Assembly (NCBI GenBank): GCA_004558485.1
Contig: SFCS01000003.1
Location: forward strand, 1-64,000
Source: Ruminococcus sp.
Lineage (GTDB): Bacteria > Bacillota > Clostridia > Oscillospirales > Acutalibacteraceae
Length of the DNA stretch: 64,000 nucleotides
Direction: 5' to 3'
Shown here: positions 24,339 to 31,880 of the stretch, in pieces
Position numbering within the stretch: position 1 is the first letter of the stretch
Layout of the letters: each line of letters begins with the position of its first letter
Position numbers and translations under genes: made by a program
The notes under the pieces: model-generated
What the model was told of the DNA's origin: nothing
Database searches by the model: none
What the model saw: only the letters and a program-made list of their open reading frames with translations

Positions 24339-25046
24339 ATGTTCAAAACCGCACCGGCGGTGTTCGCCGTCGGAGACAGGTATCAGATCATGGTGACGCT
24401 GAAAAAGGGGCAGCTTTTGCTGCTGCCGCCGCGTATGCCGCACACGCTCCTCGACCTTTCCGCCGATTTTCGCAAGTTTGTTTGGGGGTTCAAAGCGCCA
24501 CAGGCGTCGGGAGCGGCGCTTGCGGCAGCGCTTTCCTCGCCGCAGCCGACAGCGGCGCCGCCGGAAACGGACAGGGCGGTCGATTTGCTGCTTTCCCTTG
24601 CTGCTGCGCCGAGCGACGGGGCATATGCGGTCATGGTGGGGCAGCTGGAGCTTTTGTATGTGCTCTCGCTGCGCCGCTTTGTGCCGCAGCGGCAGGAGAC
24701 CGCCGCCTTCGATGCCGCCGACTGCCTGCCCGCCGTGCGGCAGTTCATGATCGACAACCTTTCCTGCGGCTTCACTGTGCGGGAGATCGCCGCGCAGTTT
24801 TACATGAGCGAGCGACAGTTCTACCGCCTGTGCGTCAAAGGGGCGGGCATGACGCCGCGCGCGCTGCGGGAGTCGATCCAAATGGAGAAGATCCGTGCAC
24901 TGTTGTCCGAAACGGATATGCCTCTTGCCGCCATTGCGGCAGAGGTCGGCTTTGCCGATGCGTTTGCGCTCGGCCGCTTTTTCAAGCGGCATGAGGGATT
25001 GCCGCCCGCGGCATACCGCCGCGCGCTGAATGTCCGAATGAGATAG
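24339..25046 (+). CDS. AraC-family transcriptional regulator
   Basis: A 235-residue regulator. The C-terminal ~100 residues are an AraC DNA-binding domain with two helix-turn-helix units: FTVREIAAQFYMSERQFYRLC and MPLAAIAAEVGFADAFALGRFFKRHEGLPPAAYRR. The N-terminal ~125 residues begin PAVFAVGDRYQIMV and probably sense a ligand; no standard cupin motif was identified there. The ATG at 24339 is set by the AAGGGGAG inside the preceding hairpin. It lies before the lyase and sialidase-like genes and after GH2, so local control of these glycan genes is the natural guess. Confidence 0.85.
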   Translation: MFKTAPAVFAVGDRYQIMVTLKKGQLLLLPPRMPHTLLDLSADFRKFVWGFKAPQASGAALAAALSSPQPTAAPPETDRAVDLLLSLAAAPSDGAYAVMVGQLELLYVLSLRRFVPQRQETAAFDAADCLPAVRQFMIDNLSCGFTVREIAAQFYMSERQFYRLCVKGAGMTPRALRESIQMEKIRALLSETDMPLAAIAAEVGFADAFALGRFFKRHEGLPPAAYRRALNVRMR

Positions 25047-25113
25047 TTTTTTGTCTTTTGCGGATATGGAAAACCCGTCGGGATCGGTGTATGCTGACCG
25101 TAGAGGTGAGCCT

Positions 25114-26031
25114 ATGAAACAGATCCGAAAAGGGGTATATCCCACCATGATCACGCCGTATACAAAGGACGGCGAGATCGACTATGCCGCAGTGCGGCGT
25201 TTGACGGAATGGTATATGGAAAAAGGCTGCACCGGCATTTTCGCCGTGTGCCAGTCGAGTGAGATGGCATTTTTGAGCCTTGCCGAGCGGGTGAAGCTCG
25301 CCGCGACCGTCGTCGAGACGGCAAACGGCAGCGTGAGCGTCGTCGCGTCGGGGCATTGCGCCGAAACGCTGTCGGAGCAGGCAAAAGAGGTGCGCGAGAT
25401 CGCTGCGACCGGTGTGGATGCGTTTGTGCTCGTGAGCAATCGGCTCGACCTGCATCATGACGGCGACGATGCGTGGATCGACAACGCCGCCCGCCTTTTG
25501 GACAAGACGGGGGAGGTGCCGCTCGGCATCTATGAATGTCCGAAGCCGTATAAACGGCTTTTGACGCCGCGCATTCTCGACTGGTGTCTGGCGACAAAGC
25601 GATTTTTGTTCATCAAGGACACCTGCTGCGATCCGACGATGCTCGAGGAACGGCTCGGCAAGCTGCGCGGGAGCGATCTTATGCTCTTTAACGCCAACGC
25701 GCAAACGCTTTTGTATTCCCTGGAGCGGGGCGCGGCGGGCTATTCCGGCATCATGGCGAATTTTCATCCGGAACTTTTCAACTATCTCTGCGCGCACTTT
25801 GCCGAGGACGGCGAAAGGGCGGCGCGGCTGTCCGCGCTGCTCGCCATGATGGCGTGGACGGAAAGTCCCGCCTATCCCTGCACGGCGAAATGGTATCTGA
25901 ACGCGCACGGCGTGCCGATGAACACCGCTGCCCGCAGCGCGGACGAAAAGCTGCTGACACTGTATCAAAAGCTGACGGTGGAGCAGATGGAGACCCTCGC
26001 CGCTGCGGCAGGAAAGGAGCTGTTTCGATGA
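25114..26031 (+). CDS. DapA/NanA-family lyase or aldolase
   Basis: A 305-residue class I (Schiff-base) lyase of the dihydrodipicolinate synthase/N-acetylneuraminate lyase family. The TIM-barrel N terminus KGVYPTMITPYT, the catalytic Tyr in LGIYECPKPY near residue 137 and the Schiff-base Lys in FLFIKDTCCD near residue 169 are visible. The usual substrate-binding G(S/T)TGE loop is replaced by CQSSEM, so the substrate is probably neither dihydrodipicolinate nor typical sialic acid. The start at 25114 follows GAGGTGAG. It overlaps the damaged sialidase-like gene by ATGA, pointing to a joint role in sugar-acid breakdown. Confidence 0.82.
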   Translation: MKQIRKGVYPTMITPYTKDGEIDYAAVRRLTEWYMEKGCTGIFAVCQSSEMAFLSLAERVKLAATVVETANGSVSVVASGHCAETLSEQAKEVREIAATGVDAFVLVSNRLDLHHDGDDAWIDNAARLLDKTGEVPLGIYECPKPYKRLLTPRILDWCLATKRFLFIKDTCCDPTMLEERLGKLRGSDLMLFNANAQTLLYSLERGAAGYSGIMANFHPELFNYLCAHFAEDGERAARLSALLAMMAWTESPAYPCTAKWYLNAHGVPMNTAARSADEKLLTLYQKLTVEQMETLAAAAGKELFR

Positions 26032-27404
26032 AAACACATAAGGCGTGGAGCTATGCGCCCTACCGTCCGCCGTTCTTTGAGGTGGGCGACATCTACATTT
26101 GCCGCGTCGTGCCCGACGCGGACAGCATCACCTTCTTTTGGCTGCCCACGGGCGCTGCGACCTATACGGTCTGCTGTGCGCGGCGCGGCGAAACGCCGCA
26201 GCCGGTTGGCGAAACGACGGATGCGACCTTTTGCATCACGGGACTGGAAACGGGCGCGGAATACGCCTTTTTCGTCGAGGCGGACGGCAAAAAGAGCCGC
26301 ACCCGCCTTGCACGCTGCGGGACGGCGTTCGGCACGACGGTCAACTATCTGCATCCCGAGGATGACGCCTATCGCTTTTCCGGCCGCTTTCTTTGCAGTC
26401 CCTCGCTTTTGCGCCTGCCCGACGGTTCGCTCCTGGCGTCGATGGATCTTTTTGCGGACGACCATCCGCAGAATCTGACGCTCATTTTCCGTTCGGACGA
26501 CGACGGCAAGACCTGGCACTATCAGTGTGAGCTGTTCCCCTGCTTCTGGGGCAAGCTGTTTTTGCAGGGGGAGCGCGTGTTCATGATCGCCTGCTCTACC
26601 GAATACGGCGATCTGCTCATCGGCAGCTCGGACGACGGCGGCAAGACCTTTGGCGAGCCGACGGTGCTGCTGCGCGGGAGCGGCGGCAAGCATGCCGAGG
26701 CAGGTGTGCACAAAAATCCGCAGCCGGTCGTCACCTTCGGCGGACGGCTGTATAACACGCTCGAATGGGGCAACTGGGGACGCGGGTATCATGCGCCGAT
26801 GGTGATGAGCGCGCCCGCCGACGCCGATCTTTTGGAGGCGGACAACTGGACTTTCAGCGAGCCGGTGCGGTATGATCCCACCTGGCCGGGCGTGCCCGCC
26901 GGGCCGAGCACGGGCAACATCGAGGGCTGTCTCGCGGTGGTGAACGGAAAACTATATAACATCATGCGCTATGACATGTGAAAGCTCTCCCGCAAATGGG
27001 GGCTTGCGGTGGCGTATGCGGTGAACACGGACGATCCCGCCGCGCCGCTTACCTACAGCCACTGCATTGAGTTTCCCGGCAACAACGCAAAGTTTGAGAT
27101 ACAGTTTGATGAAAAAACGGCGCGCTATTATGCGATCGTTTCGCGCATCACGGACGAAGAACACAGAGGGGCGCGCAACATCCTGTCGATCCTGACCTCA
27201 AAGGATGCGGAAAACTGGGAGCTTTTTGCCGACATCATGAACTGCGGCGACGAAGATCCGCAGAAGATCGGTTTCCAGTATGTGGATTTCTTCATCGAAA
27301 ACGGGAAGATCTATTATCTCTGCCGCACCGCCATGAACGGTGCAGACACCTTTCACAACAGCAACTACAGCATTTTCGGAACAAGGGACATCGCCTCCCT
27401 CTGA
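26028..27404 (+). pseudogene. Sialidase/BNR-repeat-like gene interrupted by an in-frame TGA
   Basis: One continuous frame of 458 codons broken only by TGA at 26979-26981. Residues ~30-105 look like a fibronectin type III domain (SITFFWLPTG, FCITGLETGAEYAFFVEADG). From ~110 there are Asp-box type repeats of the sialidase propeller (SDDDGKTW, SDDGGKTF). After the TGA the same frame carries on with propeller sequence (VAYAVNTDDPAAPLTYSHC, NILSILTSKDAENWELF). This argues for a single ancestral gene hit by a nonsense mutation. The final residues (DIASL) are encoded by the left arm of a dispersed palindromic repeat, so the true C terminus is also lost. Two separate proteins remain possible. Confidence 0.75.
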
Positions 27405-27499
27405 TGAGGGAGGTGTCGCAGCGTAAGCTGTGACAGCGGGAGAGACTTTTGACTACCCCTCAGTCGGCCTTGCCGACGGCTCTCCTGACAAGGGGAGCC
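27394..27499 (+). repeat. Dispersed palindromic repeat element
   Basis: Three short inverted repeats in a row: CCTCCCTC-TGAT-GAGGGAGG, a GCGTAAGC-type hairpin, and CAGTCGGC-CTT-GCCGACGG next to CTCCTGACAAGGGGAG. This layout matches non-coding repeats I know to be scattered in many gut Clostridia genomes. Only one copy is in the window. It supplies the stop codon of the sialidase-like gene. Confidence 0.65.
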
Positions 27500-27507
27500 G
27501 CCCTCTG

Positions 27508-27537
27508 AAACGCCGCAAAAGCGGCGTTTCTTTTTTT
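27508..27537 (+). terminator. Terminator after the repeat element
   Basis: AAACGCCGC-AAAA-GCGGCGTTT followed by C and seven T residues. Confidence 0.9.
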
Positions 27538-27638
27538 ACGCCGATTTTACAAAAGAGCGCTTTTGCATTTTACCTGCCGTCCGTATCATAATAGTTGCGA
27601 AGAGCAAAAAAGAGGAAAAATGAAAGAGGGAAAAAGTT

Positions 27639-28445
27639 ATGAAAAAACTTCTCGGCGTTTTATCGGCAGCGGTGCTTTGCATCGCCATTTTCGCAGGTTG
27701 CGGCAGCAAAGCGGACGGTACGGTCGCGACCGACGGCTCGACTTCCATGCAGAAGGTGATCGGCGCACTGGGCGAAGCGTTCATGGCGCAGAACGACGGC
27801 ACCACCTTTACCTATAACCCCACCGGTTCGGGTTCGGGTATCCAGGCGGTGACGGAGGGACGCTGCGACATCGGCCTTTCAAGCAGAGCGCTGAAAGATG
27901 AGGAAACTGCCAAGGGACTGGTAGGCACGGTGCTGGCGTATGACGGCATCGCGATCATCGTTCACCCTGACAACCCCGTAGCCGATCTCAAAACCGAAAC
28001 GATCGCCAGAATCTATAAAGGTGAGATCACCAACTGGAAGGATGTCGGCGGCAACGACGCCGAGATCGTGCTCATCGGCAGAGAGGCAGGCAGCGGTACG
28101 AGAGACGGCTTTGAGTCCATCACCGGCACCAAGGACGCCTGCAAATACCGCCAGGAGCTGACCTCCACCGGTGATGTCATCACCACCGTTTCCAAGAACC
28201 CGAACGCCATCGGGTATGCCTCCCTTGCCTCCGTCAAGGACAGCGTCAAGGCGGTCACCGTGAACGGCGTCAAGCCGACCGAGGAAACGGTTAAGAATGC
28301 CAGCTATGTGATCCAGCGTCCGTTCGTCCTGGTCACGAAGAAGGACACCAAGCTCTCCGACACGGCGCAGAAGTTCTTCGACTATGTTACCTCAAAGGAC
28401 GCGGCGGACATCATCACCAAGCAGGGCGCTGTTCCGGCAAACTGA
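27639..28445 (+). CDS. pstS: Phosphate ABC transporter binding lipoprotein PstS
   Basis: A 268-residue lipoprotein (signal to residue ~20, lipobox IFAGC) that captures inorganic phosphate outside the cell. Phosphate-binding segments are TDGSTSMQK near residue 32, NPTGSGSGIQAV near residue 61 and the GREAGSGTRDGFE loop near residue 147. First gene of pstSCAB-phoU. Upstream, TTGCAT and CATAAT 18 bases apart near 27568-27595 could be its promoter; I could not find convincing Pho boxes. A terminator and a 254-base insertion separate it from pstC. Confidence 0.95.
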   Translation: MKKLLGVLSAAVLCIAIFAGCGSKADGTVATDGSTSMQKVIGALGEAFMAQNDGTTFTYNPTGSGSGIQAVTEGRCDIGLSSRALKDEETAKGLVGTVLAYDGIAIIVHPDNPVADLKTETIARIYKGEITNWKDVGGNDAEIVLIGREAGSGTRDGFESITGTKDACKYRQELTSTGDVITTVSKNPNAIGYASLASVKDSVKAVTVNGVKPTEETVKNASYVIQRPFVLVTKKDTKLSDTAQKFFDYVTSKDAADIITKQGAVPAN

Positions 28446-28460
28446 AAATGAGATAAGCGG

Positions 28461-28484
28461 AAGACGGCGCAAGCCGTCTTTACC
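28461..28484 (+). terminator. Terminator after pstS
   Basis: AAGACGGC-GCAA-GCCGTCTT followed by TACC. The weak T-run suggests partial termination, which would favour excess binding protein over permease. Confidence 0.6.
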
Positions 28485-28490
28485 GCGTTT
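28464..28490 (+). repeat. Left direct repeat flanking mobile element copy 1
   Basis: A 27-base stretch starting ACGGCGCAAGCCGTC in the pstS terminator that recurs at 28718-28744 with one mismatch. Interpreted as a target-site duplication. Confidence 0.75.
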
Positions 28491-28717
28491 CAAAAAGCAT
28501 TTTTGAAACGCGGGGAGGCTGTCTAAAAACCGCAGGAGCAAGGAAACCGCCTCCGTCGGCGTATGTGTATACGGCAGGGGGCGGTTGACGCAGACAGCAA
28601 AGCATGTGTTTCGCAGAAACACACCCGAAGGGACGTGTGCGTATTTGCTGTGCGGTAGTAGCTATCGTTTTTACAAATAGTGTGCTTTGCGTCCTGCGGA
28701 CTTTTTTGACAGTCTGA
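28491..28717 (+). mobile_element. Small non-coding mobile element, copy 1 (MITE-like)
   Basis: The core runs from GGCTGTCTAAAAACCGCAGG (28517) to the end ACTTTTTTGACAGTCTGA (28717). The ends are imperfect inverted repeats of about 27 bases. Compared with copy 2 the first ~60 bases, a GACAGCAAA block, the palindrome GTTTCGCAGAAAC and the last ~32 bases are conserved, the interior differs. Bases 28491-28516 add a hairpin (CAAAAA-GCA-TTTTTG extended by AAACGCGG, the inverse of the flanking CCGCGTTT). No protein is encoded. It lies between pstS and pstC. Confidence 0.75.
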
Positions 28718-28744
28718 ACGGTGCAAGCCGTCTTTACCGCGTTT
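28718..28744 (+). repeat. Right direct repeat flanking mobile element copy 1
   Basis: Matches 28464-28490 in 26 of 27 positions and starts exactly where the element's terminal CAGTCTGA ends. Confidence 0.75.
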
Positions 28745-28764
28745 AGATAGAAAGGACGAAAGAT

Positions 28765-29628
28765 ATGAAAGGTAAAGAGCGCATCATCGGCGGGATCTTC
28801 CTCATTTTGGGACTCATCACGGTCGGCTTTGTGCTGCTCATCACCGTGTATCTCATCATTTCCGGCATTCCCGCCATACGGCAGATCGGCCTTATACAAT
28901 TTCTGTTCGGCAAGACCTGGGCATCCACGGCGGCAACTCCGTCCTTCGGCATCCTGCCTTTCATCCTCACCAGCGTCTACGGTACGGCGGGGGCGATTCT
29001 CATCGGCGTGCCGATCGGCTTTCTGACCGCCGTGTATCTCGCAAAGATGGCGCCCGCAAAGGTGCGCAGCGTGATGGAAGCGGCGGTGAGTCTGCTTGCC
29101 GGCATCCCCTCGGTGGTCTACGGTCTTGTGGGCATGCTCATTTTGGTGCCCGCCATCCGCAGCGTGTTTCACCTGTCGGACGGATCGAGCCTTTTGGCAG
29201 CGATCATCGTTCTTGCCATCATGATTTTGCCGTCCATCGTCAAGGTGTCCATGACCGCGCTTTCGGCGGTGCCGCGGGAATATGAGGATGCGTCGCTGGC
29301 GCTCGGCGCGACCGCGACCGAGACCTATTTCCGCGTGTCCGTTCCCGCCGCGAAAAGCGGCATCGCGACCGCCGTCGTGCTCGGCGTCGGCAGAGCGATC
29401 GGCGAGGCGATGGCGGTTATGATGGTGTCCGGCAATGCGCCGAACATGCCGAGCCTGTTCCAAAGCGTGCGGTTTCTGACAACGGCGGTGGCAAGCGAAA
29501 TGTCCTATTCCGCGGGTCTGCAGCGGCAGGCGCTGTTTTCCATCGCACTGGTGCTGTTTTTGTTCATCATGCTCATCAACGCGGCGCTGCATTTCTTCCT
29601 GAAACGGGACAAGGAGGGAGTGGCATGA
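28765..29628 (+). CDS. pstC: Phosphate ABC transporter permease PstC
   Basis: A 287-residue inner-membrane permease with about six helices, starting with a hydrophobic helix at residues ~9-33. The ABC permease loop that contacts PstB is SAVPREYEDASLALGATATE near residue 175, followed by GVGRAIGEAMAVMMVSGN. The family motif SLLAGIPSVVYGLVG is near residue 109. It overlaps pstA by ATGA. The ribosome site GAAAGGACG is just beyond the insertion that separates this gene from pstS. Confidence 0.95.
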   Translation: MKGKERIIGGIFLILGLITVGFVLLITVYLIISGIPAIRQIGLIQFLFGKTWASTAATPSFGILPFILTSVYGTAGAILIGVPIGFLTAVYLAKMAPAKVRSVMEAAVSLLAGIPSVVYGLVGMLILVPAIRSVFHLSDGSSLLAAIIVLAIMILPSIVKVSMTALSAVPREYEDASLALGATATETYFRVSVPAAKSGIATAVVLGVGRAIGEAMAVMMVSGNAPNMPSLFQSVRFLTTAVASEMSYSAGLQRQALFSIALVLFLFIMLINAALHFFLKRDKEGVA

Positions 29629-30485
29629 AAAAATCAAGCGGAACACTTCGCCGCCTGTATAACGGCGGTATGAAAGCACTGTGCGTCGCGGCAGCTGTCT
29701 GCACGGCGGCGCTGGCGGCGTTCATGGTAATCTATGTGCTGGCAAAGGGTCTGCCGCACATTTCGTGGGAGTTTCTGTCCGGCTCTCCGAGCTACCTTTC
29801 CGAGAAGATCGGCATTCTACCCGACATCCTCAACACGCTGTACATCGTGCTGGCGACGCTGCTCATCGTGCTGCCGCTCGGCGTCGGCGCGGCGGTGTAT
29901 CTGACGGAATATGCCAAAAGCAAGCGGCTTGTCGCCGCCATCGAATATGCCGCCGAGACGCTATCGGGCATCCCCTCCATCATCTACGGCCTGGTCGGCA
30001 TGCTGTTTTTCTGCCAGTTTCTGAACATGAAGACCTCGCTTTTGGCGGGTGCTCTCACACTGGTCATCATGAACCTGCCCACCGTGATGCGCACGACGCA
30101 GGAAAGCCTCAAGACCGTGCCGCAGTCCTACCGCGAAGGCGCGTTCGGACTGGGCGCGGGAAAATGGCGGGTCATTCGCACGGTGGTGCTGCCCGACTGC
30201 GTGGACGGCATCATCACCGGCTGCATCCTGTCGGTCGGGCGCATCCTCGGCGAGTCGGCGGCGCTGCTGTTCACGGCGGGCTTTGCCCACACCTTAAACG
30301 GTGTTTTTGAGGGACTGAACAGCGCGGGCGCGACGCTCACGGTCGCACTGTATGTCTATGCAAAGGAGGAGGGCGAGTTTGAGGTGGCGTTTGCCATCGC
30401 CGCCATCCTCATGCTGCTCACGCTGCTCATCAACGCGCTGACGACGCTTGTCGGGCGCTATTTTGAAAGGAGGAAACGCACATGA
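29625..30485 (+). CDS. pstA: Phosphate ABC transporter permease PstA
   Basis: A 286-residue permease partner of PstC with about six membrane helices. GVGAAVYLTEYAKSKR near residue 83 and ETLSGIPSIIYGLVGMLFF near residue 110 are characteristic of PstA. The ATPase-contacting loop KTVPQSYREGAFGLGAGKWR is near residue 165, followed by GRILGESAALLFTAG. It overlaps both neighbours by four bases or fewer, so translation is coupled with pstC and pstB. Confidence 0.95.
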   Translation: MKKSSGTLRRLYNGGMKALCVAAAVCTAALAAFMVIYVLAKGLPHISWEFLSGSPSYLSEKIGILPDILNTLYIVLATLLIVLPLGVGAAVYLTEYAKSKRLVAAIEYAAETLSGIPSIIYGLVGMLFFCQFLNMKTSLLAGALTLVIMNLPTVMRTTQESLKTVPQSYREGAFGLGAGKWRVIRTVVLPDCVDGIITGCILSVGRILGESAALLFTAGFAHTLNGVFEGLNSAGATLTVALYVYAKEEGEFEVAFAIAAILMLLTLLINALTTLVGRYFERRKRT

Positions 30486-31234
30486 ATGTGTTTTCGGTCA
30501 AGGATCTGCACCTGTGGTATGGGGCGCATGAGGCACTGAAGGGGGTCAGCATCGACATCCCCGAGAAAAGCATCACCGCCTTCATCGGCCCGTCCGGCTG
30601 CGGCAAATCCACCTTTCTCAAAACGCTCAACCGCATGAACGATCTGGTGGACGGTGTGCGCATCACCGGCGAGGTGAAATATAAGGACGAGGACATTTTC
30701 GCCCCGGGCGTGGATGTGAATGCGCTGCGGCGGGAGGTGGGCATGGTGTTTCAGAAGCCCAACCCGTTCCCGATGAGTATTTATGACAATGTTGCCTACG
30801 GCCCGCGCACTCACGGCGTGCGCAACAAGGCGCGGCTGGACGAGATCGTCGAGCAGTCGCTGCGCGGTGCGGCGATCTGGGACGAGGTAAAGGATCGTTT
30901 GAAGAAAAACGCGCTCGGTCTTTCCGGCGGTCAGCAGCAACGGCTGTGCATCGCCCGCGCACTGGCGGTGGAGCCGACGGTGCTGCTGATGGACGAGCCG
31001 ACAAGCGCGCTTGACCCCATCTCCACCTCCAAGATCGAGGAGCTGGCGATGAGCCTCAAGGAGAAATACACCATCGTCATCGTCACCCACAATATGCAGC
31101 AGGCGGTGCGTATTTCGGATAACACGGCGTTTTTCCTGCTCGGCGAGCTTGTGGAATACGGAAAGACGGAGACGCTTTTCTCCGATCCGACCGACAAGCG
31201 CACCGAGGATTATATCACGGGGAGGTTTGGCTGA
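30482..31234 (+). CDS. pstB: Phosphate ABC transporter ATPase PstB
   Basis: A 250-residue ATPase that powers phosphate import. Walker A is GPSGCGKST near residue 37, followed by the PstB-typical LNRMNDLVDG; the Q-loop region has VFQKPNPFPMSIYDNVAYGPR, the signature is LSGGQQQR near residue 147, and Walker B is LLMDEPTSALDP. The switch His is in VTHNMQQA. Length and motifs match PstB throughout. It overlaps pstA and touches phoU. Confidence 0.97.
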   Translation: MNVFSVKDLHLWYGAHEALKGVSIDIPEKSITAFIGPSGCGKSTFLKTLNRMNDLVDGVRITGEVKYKDEDIFAPGVDVNALRREVGMVFQKPNPFPMSIYDNVAYGPRTHGVRNKARLDEIVEQSLRGAAIWDEVKDRLKKNALGLSGGQQQRLCIARALAVEPTVLLMDEPTSALDPISTSKIEELAMSLKEKYTIVIVTHNMQQAVRISDNTAFFLLGELVEYGKTETLFSDPTDKRTEDYITGRFG

Positions 31235-31878
31235 TGCGTACACGGTTTGATGAACAGTTATCCAAGCTCAACACGGAGCTGATCGAAATGGGCGCTTTGT
31301 GCGAAGAGGTCATTGCCCTTGCGGTCGACGCGCTGACAAGGGCGGACGCGGGACTGGCAAAGACGGTGGCGCCCGTGGACGAAAAGATCGACCAAAAGGA
31401 GCGGGACATCGAGGCCTTGTGCTTAAAGCTGCTGTTGCAGCAGCAGCCGGTCGCCCGCGATCTGCGGCAGATTTCCGCGGCGCTCAAAATGATCACCGAC
31501 ATGGAGCGCATCGGCGATCAGGCAAAGGACATTGCGGAGCTTATCCGCTTTTTGCCGCCAAGACCGATCGAGCAGGGCGAGCTTTTGCGAAAAATGGCAC
31601 GCGCTGTGATAAAAATGGTGACGGAAAGTGTTGATGCTTTCGTAAAACATGATATAATGATAGCAAAGGCGGCGATCGCGGACGACGATACCGTGGATGC
31701 CTATTTCGACAGTGTGAAAGACGAGCTCATCGCCCGTATTGCGAAAAACCCGCAGGACGGTGCTTTTGCTTTGGATCTGCTGATGATTGCCAAGTACTTT
31801 GAGCGCATCGGCGACCATGCCGTGAACATCGCCGAGTGGGTGATTTTCTCCGTGACGGGGATGCACAAGGAGGAGTAA
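31234..31878 (+). CDS. phoU: Phosphate transport regulator PhoU
   Basis: A 214-residue all-helical protein with the two PhoU repeats: residues ~15-100 (ALCLKLLLQQQPVARDLRQISAALKMITDMERIGDQAKDIAE, here spanning the first repeat) and ~115-205 (KYFERIGDHAVNIAEWV). The acidic E/D-x-x-x-D metal motifs are present in both. In other bacteria PhoU links Pst transport to the PhoR kinase and damps the response when phosphate is plentiful. It follows pstB by one-base overlap and precedes the response regulator by two bases, so the whole set is one unit. Confidence 0.94.
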   Translation: MRTRFDEQLSKLNTELIEMGALCEEVIALAVDALTRADAGLAKTVAPVDEKIDQKERDIEALCLKLLLQQQPVARDLRQISAALKMITDMERIGDQAKDIAELIRFLPPRPIEQGELLRKMARAVIKMVTESVDAFVKHDIMIAKAAIADDDTVDAYFDSVKDELIARIAKNPQDGAFALDLLMIAKYFERIGDHAVNIAEWVIFSVTGMHKEE

Positions 31879-31880
31879 GC

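Noticed and set aside
26979..27009. Selenocysteine insertion at the TGA of the sialidase-like gene
   Set aside because: The hairpin after the TGA is short and lacks a recognisable bacterial SECIS loop, and no sialidase-type selenoprotein family is known to me. A nonsense mutation is simpler.
26028..27404. Use of TGA as a sense codon in this organism
   Set aside because: Many intact genes here (ispF, deoC, sigF, pstC and others) end at TGA directly before or overlapping the next start, and none other contains an internal TGA.
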